Shown here piece by piece: positions 57,950 to 64,000 of a DNA stretch of 64,000 nt. Position 1 is the stretch's first letter; each line of letters starts with the position of its first letter. The notes under the pieces were generated by a model. It ran no database searches and was not told the DNA's origin. It saw nothing but the letters and a program-made list of their open reading frames with translations. The position numbers and the translations under genes were made by a program. The DNA is from Gibbula magus (taxonomy: Eukaryota; Mollusca; Gastropoda; Trochida; Trochidae), in NCBI GenBank assembly GCA_936450465.1, contig OW388289.1, forward strand, positions 70,740,420-70,804,419, written 5' to 3'.

Positions 57950-58520
57950 ATATTGAAATTGGTTTGGATTCCTTGATTATACCTCAGATTATTTCTAAAA
58001 TGGTCCAATATATGTTGAAAATATCTATAGATTCATATTAGTTATGATGAGTCCTTGGTCATCTAGTCCTAACTAGTGTAAAGATCAGGGCTTATGATAA
58101 AAATACATATAATACAGGCAAAAGAAATGCCTTCATTTTTTTTTAGATTTAAAATTAAACAATTTCTGCAATAAAATTAATGGTGGTCTCCAATTTATGC
58201 TGAAAGAATAATTGATATGATAGTCCATTGAAATTGTGAAAAAAGTTTGATTCGATAAATAACTTTAAAGATAACCACACCCAATGAAACCCCGCTACTT
58301 CTGGTTGATTTACTTGCACACTGTGACATAGATAGATAAACATTCTATCTCACTCAATAAGATAAACATGGAATTTCAAATATTTTGAAAAGGGGTTGGA
58401 TTCCTTGATGTAGGCTACGTCAAATTTGATAAATGGGTCCAATATGTTGAAAAGTATTTATGAATTCATATTAGTTCAGATGAGTAGTCTTTGTCATTTA
58501 GTCGCATCATTATTTAAAGA
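57950..58520. repeat. 432-bp direct duplication, diverged
   Basis: TTGGATTCCTTGAT, GGTCCAATAT-TGTTGAAAA, GAATTCATATTAGTT and AAAGATCAGG-CT occur in order from 57964 and again from 58396. Separately, CACTCAATAAGATAAACATGG at 58351 recurs with one change at 59360. Confidence 0.75.
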
Positions 58521-58687
58521 TCAGGCTCTCATTTAACAAAGCAGTAAATGTAGGATTCTAGGGGTATGTTTGGTGGAAACAGAATTTGAGGGGAAATCCT
58601 CTTTACACATAATGTTATGAAGACCTGATTGTATCACAATTCAGTTTATAAATATTATGCTATGAATACATGATTATAACACAATCC

Positions 58688-58895
58688 AGTTGAAACATAT
58701 TACTGAGGGTAATGTTATTCTGACATAATAATTTACAAAGAATAGTGCAAGTTCATTCAAAAATGAAAACAATGAGAACTAATGCCATTCATCAGTGCTA
58801 CTGTTGTTGCAAACTTCACTACATCATAAAAGGACTTTGTTGACTTGTTAAGTAATAAGTCATTTGTTACTTTGTTACTTTGTGGATATTCTATG
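58688..58895. repeat. interspersed repeat family B, copy 2
   Basis: CAGTTGAAACATATTACTGA and AAATGAAAACAATGAGAACT match the copy at 41.83-42.02 kb. Confidence 0.65.
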
Positions 58896-61261
58896 TTTTT
58901 TAAATTTTACAATTTTTTTAAAATACATGGTGTTTTTCATTTCACATAATGCCAAAAAAAAGAAGTCAGATTCTACTGATAGATCTTTCCCTTAAGACAT
59001 GAGGTTAGATCAAAACTCTAAGAAATATGAAGATTTCAAGAATACAGGCTCAGTATTGCAAACGAGTATAGAACCTTATAAACAGGCACCAGCAATGATA
59101 ACATCAATGTCCAGACAACATGAGGTAAAGTATAGAGTATAGAGACAACATGCTCTGTTGTCATGTATAACCTCATGAACATCACATTATTTGTTACCAA
59201 TCGAGGGTATGACGTTTTTGACATTCAAGATAAAGAAGTTGATTATGATGAAAAATATGTACATCGTATGGTAAAAAGAAGAAGCACTATAGCTATGCTA
59301 TTTCTTGACAAAAAGCAATTGTTCTCATTTCGTGAGATAGACGAATAAACGTTCTGCCTCACTCAATAAGATTAACATGGAATTTAGAAAGAAGGAATGG
59401 ATATGCTGTATTTCCCTCACTTCCAAGATAAAATGTTAACATTTGTGAAAAAATCGTGTACCTCCCTTGGTGTTTTCCAAACAAATTGTATTTAGAGACA
59501 ATACACAATGGAGTAAACCAAGAAGATAGAAGTCATTAATTGATAGCCATATTACTTAAAGACATACCGGTAAGTAACATCTATATATGCTGTTGAATAG
59601 TTTTTATTGCATTTTTTCCATGGATATTGTTTATAAGAGAACTTATTACATAAAATTAGGTTTTAAAAAATTAGATGAACTTTTGTTATGATTTGTTTTA
59701 TCAGTATTATGTATCTGTATGAAATTTCACATATGATAGGCCAAACAGTAATTAATATATATGATTGATTAAAAATAACAATTTGGGATATGTATGATTT
59801 ATTAGCAAAACAATAAAGGATCTAATTAATAACGTGATAGCAAAATAATTAGGGAGATATCCTTTTTAAAGCAACAAAATTTGGTGTTAATTCAATCGCG
59901 AAATATGATACTATCTGTGGAATTATCACAGCCAAAGCATCCTGAGAGGCCAGTTTACAGGCTTCATAACTCGTTATCAAAGTAAATAACGTGGGATTGA
60001 CCACTGATAAGTAATAAATTATCCAGGAGTATCCCGGGAGCCACAGGTAATGGGTTAGGGTTGTGTTTGATTTCATAGCTAAACAATTTGACATCAACAT
60101 AGAGATATGTGTTATTCATGTTGATTTGTAATTGAATTCTATTAATAATTGTAATGGTTATTATCTCTTAAATCTATAAATTGACATTGATGACCTTTCC
60201 ATTTTATTACCATTATTCATACAGGCATTAAGCATGACAATGTGATTAATACCTTAATAGGCATTTGATGTGTCTCTCTCACATCTCGGAAACAAGCTAA
60301 GTGAATTAAGCCCTTGAGTAAGAAGATGTGACAGTTTATCAAGCATTCTAAGTAGTGTCCGTGTGAATGAAAATGATCAATGACGTGATGGCTAGGGTTA
60401 TCTTATGAGGCAAAGTGTTTATAAAACACTTTAATGAACTGTGACAGAGGGCACAAAGATACAGAGAAGAAACAGAGGCCTAATACTCCACCTTGTGAAC
60501 CGATATTGATTGTCCACTGTCAATCAATGACTGCTATAGACAATGAAATTGATTACCCTCCAGGATGTTGAAGTCTTCTGTGTAAAGGCTTCCTACCTTC
60601 CAGTTGATACAAAGGGATTCATACGGGTCCTGAGGATTCTAAATAAAGTAATCAATGGCCTATTGGAAGACAATATTGGGGATTTTGGTATTGAAATACC
60701 ATAGAGAGATTGTTGAGGGAAAAAGTGTCAGATTATTGAGAAACTATTGGTAAATTGGCGTTGTTAGTGCTGGAGATAATTGCGGATCAACACAAATGGT
60801 GAAATGGGAGAGGCGTCGATATCACAAATCCATGTATATTTCAGACTAGAGAGACAGCTGAGATTCATGTAACATCACCAAGTCATGTTGATATCAGACA
60901 GCTGAGCAGGTGCTTGTCAATTTCAATCTGACATGAAAAATACTCATGAATCACTGGCGCTGGAATTGTAAGGTTTCAGGCAGTTACACCACAATAGCTG
61001 TTTGCTTGGCGATTGAGGGTAAAGATAGTTTTATTGCTGGTTCTCAGACAAAGATGATACCACATTCATGACATGAACAACATCTTTATTCATCATGGAG
61101 CGTCAATATATTGATCATACAATTTTCCATCATCCTATAAATAGGATTTATTCCGGGAGGCATTTCTTCGGCAAACATGACCTTTTTGCACAATATTGCC
61201 CAAAACAAGATGATACCATACTGTAAACAGCCCAGAGTTATGTCCTTGGTTCATCAAAGAG
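58896..61261. other. AT-rich DNA, unassigned
   Basis: The 61-codon open frame at 59163-59348 overlaps the CACTCAATAA repeat edge and is not called. About 60210-60450 and 60940-61060 are less AT-rich and could be regulatory, without proof. Confidence 0.45.
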
Positions 61262-61566
61262 ATGTGAGCTCACTGGTGTGCATGTTTGCCTTTCGATCAA
61301 AGAGGTCCGAGGTTTGAATCCGAAGGGGCTCTGCACAACACAGGTATTACAATAAGGTTTGGGTGGAAAGTTTCATTGGAGGTTTTACCTCAATGCATAG
61401 TGAGGATTGTACTGCAGGCTTTCTTCCTAATACTAACTGCCATAATTCAAGTGAAATCACCAACCGGTCTGGCCATACCTTTCATAGGGGTATAAACCCT
61501 CACTGCATGTGTATAATGAAAACCATAACTTCAAGAACTATTTCTATTTCTATTTCTATTTCTATT
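61262..61566 (+). mobile_element. tRNA-derived SINE, family S1, with (TTTCTA)n tail
   Basis: The tRNA-like head has a B box GAGGTTTGAATCC (61309-61321), then AATAAGGTTTGGGTGGAAAG and CTGCCATAATTCAAGTGAAA shared with the copy at 5.1-5.5 kb. It ends in a hexanucleotide tail of TTTCTA units (61541-61566) in place of poly(A). The 69- and 73-codon open frames inside it are not genes. Confidence 0.75.
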
Positions 61567-64000
61567 ATAAGTTTTAAGTTTTAAAATAGTAATACATATT
61601 TAAACAGTGAATACTGGTATATATTAGTGTTTGAGCCAAGTAAAATGTCCCACAGTTATAACAATGCATTGTGACTGATTATTGTTGGAGACATGTACAG
61701 TAATTATGACAATTGTTTTGGACTAAATTTTACTCTATGTTGAATAATGTAACACAAAATACTTTGGTGAGTACATTATTGACAATACACTGAAATCTAG
61801 CTTCAAATATTTCATATCCCTAATGTACATGTCATTCATATCTAATATAGAAATATTTCACGGCAAACTTGATCAGTTAAGTACTGGCTAGAGTGATATT
61901 AGTTTTAAATATACATAAAACATACATAGGTTGAGATTTTTCAGTGCATATTTAGCCCGATCCAGTGGGAGCGTGGAGTACATTCTTGTTGGATAGCGAT
62001 CACTTCTAGTTAATCCAGCCCATCAATATTGGATGCAACAAATCCATCAAGGTGATGTACTCACCGCTATCTCTTCTTCTCATGATGATGATGTCTTCAG
62101 TGCAATTACATAGAAATATATTTATTCAGAGTTGCTTGTTTCTGTGTTGTTGTGCAAAAACAACATCTCAATATAATATATTTAATGGTAGAGTAATATA
62201 TTCCTTCTGGTGTTGAAATACTCAGTAGATGCTTCTTTACTAGTGTCAGCAAATGCTTGCAAGTTTCACTACAATTTATAGTCATAATTGTGTTGCCAGC
62301 TTCATAACACAGTACTTTCATAATCACCAGACATCTACCTAAATTGACATGCCTGCCCAAGCAATGTTGGTTTAAAAGGTAAAAATAAGCATCAAAACCA
62401 AATGTCCTTACCTCAGTTTGTCCCTATATGAGTGCAAAAACCCTTCCCAGAGGTTCAAATTCATAGAAATATACATCTATCAATCTCAAATGTCAGAGCT
62501 CTGACTGTGACAGCTTCCATGAGCATAAATGGCAATGGCAAGTACGTGTATACTGTATATCATGCCTAATAGCACTAATGGAATATAAAAGTCTCAGCTT
62601 CAACATAAAAATATCTAAGAACCAGTGTTGCAGGTTTTTTTACTTCTGATCCAGTGAAAATTGCAAGAAAAGCAAAAAGATCTGCCTTAGTTCTGGATAA
62701 TACCCGGGTACACACAGGAGACAATTTGAAAGGACATTCTTACTTGTACCAAAACCTAATGCAATCAGTGAAAGTTTTAAAGATTTATTTGTAATCTTCA
62801 TTTGCCCCATGTGCACCTGCGATTGCTTCTTAAAGGTACAATTACACAGTAGGTTTGCATGAACTGCTAATCTGTCACAAATGATAACATTACAACAGCA
62901 TCCAAAACATTTCTGATATGTACATTTGTGTCTTGTACCAAATATAAAGACTAAGTGAATATGTGCAAAGCTTCATTAAATATCTAAGCTTTCATATCAA
63001 CAGTGATCAATTTGTGGAACCAAATCTGGAAGCTATAACATCTGCACTGATGGTACTGCCGACACCCCTTCATGGTACAAATTATTGCTGTTTTTAACTT
63101 CTTTTATGAAAACACTACCTCAGTATCTCTGTAGAGACAGTGCAGTGTCAATAGTCAATTGAAGTATTTAGTTTAATATACCATCAATAAATCTGTAGTT
63201 AGTAAGACCCAATAATATTATTTTCTAAAAGTGTACAATGGTGAATCAATACATTTGTGATAGCTCGATTCAAATGCATTTTCTCTAATTGGAGCTTTGT
63301 GAAATTCTTCAAACGCAAATGCCAAGTATGCAGAAATTCCTGACAATATCCATTGTTAAAACAACCTATTCTCATGACACTTCATTTAGATGTGAATCAT
63401 TTATCATGAATGTTTTCGATAAATGTCATTTATGGAATTGCAAAACTAATATGTCTCATCACGAAGACAAAGTTTCCCTCTTTAGTGACTTGTTGTCTTA
63501 ACAAGGAGGATTTAATGAATCTGTGAACTACTCTGCTCAACGACTTATGCAATAATTGCAGGAAAACGAGAATCATGGATTTTCTTTCGCTTATATTTCT
63601 CATTACCAAGGTGGGGAAAGTGACAACATGTAATCAAAGAAAGATAATGAATATTTCAAAGGAGTAAATTACGACATGTCAGAACAAGGTATGGCATTTT
63701 CTCTTTATCTTTGTCCTTTTGGAAAATCTATTAACCTAAAGGTCAAAGAAAGTGAAAACTTTTATTTCTTTTTAAGATCCCGTGGGAAATCATGGATCTA
63801 AATTCCTTATCAACTGGTAGATAGTTGTTGGACACAAAATCTATCCTGAATCCTTTGGTCGTATATCAACTTGCTAAATAGAACATCAATTAGGTACGAA
63901 GAAGCTGAACAATTTATGACAAAATTATTGTCATTTCTTCTCATAAGTAATTGATAAGAACTACTACTCATAACAAATTTAACTGGTTTGTGAGCAAAGT
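61567..64000. other. AT-rich DNA, unassigned
   Basis: No repeat or coding signal that I can support; the 70-codon open frame at 63289-63501 has no features. Confidence 0.5.

Noticed and set aside
59163..59348. 61-codon plus-strand open frame with a charged peptide
   Set aside because: Its end overlaps a repeat also found at 58.35 kb, and there are no splice signals or family match.

Overview
This is eukaryotic nuclear DNA from an animal with a repeat-rich, AT-rich genome. There are no prokaryote-style operons and no long uninterrupted genes. The repeats include a DIRS-like tyrosine-recombinase retrotransposon, a mariner relic, tRNA-derived SINEs, hAT-like and other MITEs, and a large satellite. 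This set best fits a marine invertebrate, perhaps a mollusc such as a gastropod. That placement is inference from repeat style, not proof.

Layout. 1-11.6 kb: AT-rich non-coding DNA with a GGAT microsatellite, degenerate minisatellites, a reverse-strand tRNA-derived SINE (5.1-5.5 kb) and short tandem duplications. 11.6-12.8 kb: a decayed mariner element with 27-bp inverted repeats and TA target duplications, itself interrupted by a foldback insertion. 12.8-18.7 kb: a promoter-like cluster near 14.3 kb, a small inverted-repeat element at 15.1-15.4 kb and three long microsatellites. 18.7-25.6 kb: unique-looking DNA in which several short minus-strand open stretches next to splice-like signals could be exons; none is secure. 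25.6-33 kb: two strongly palindromic MITEs and several SINE copies. 33.0-37.7 kb: about 130 copies of a 36-bp satellite with clear higher-order structure. 37.7-46.6 kb: MITEs, an interspersed modular repeat (family A), two large palindromes and a local 482-bp duplication. 46.7-51.35 kb: the DIRS-like element (inverted terminal repeats, Gag-like region, RT-RNase H, tyrosine recombinase), broken by frameshifts and stops and by a 409-bp hAT-type MITE with a perfect 8-bp target duplication. 51.4-54.1 kb: more family A, a SINE with a 15-bp target duplication, a 22-base G run and a hairpin with a hammerhead-ribozyme-like core. 54-64 kb: mostly unique DNA with a possible pair of plus-strand exons (54.5-55.4 kb), local duplications and another SINE.

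The only protein-coding sequence I can assign to families is transposon-derived and inactive. Most long open frames are products of microsatellites, the satellite or palindromes. The window is probably intergenic and/or intronic. The most interesting structures are the satellite's higher-order organisation, the nested DIRS/hAT insertion, the hammerhead-like hairpin and a small set of unproven exon candidates.
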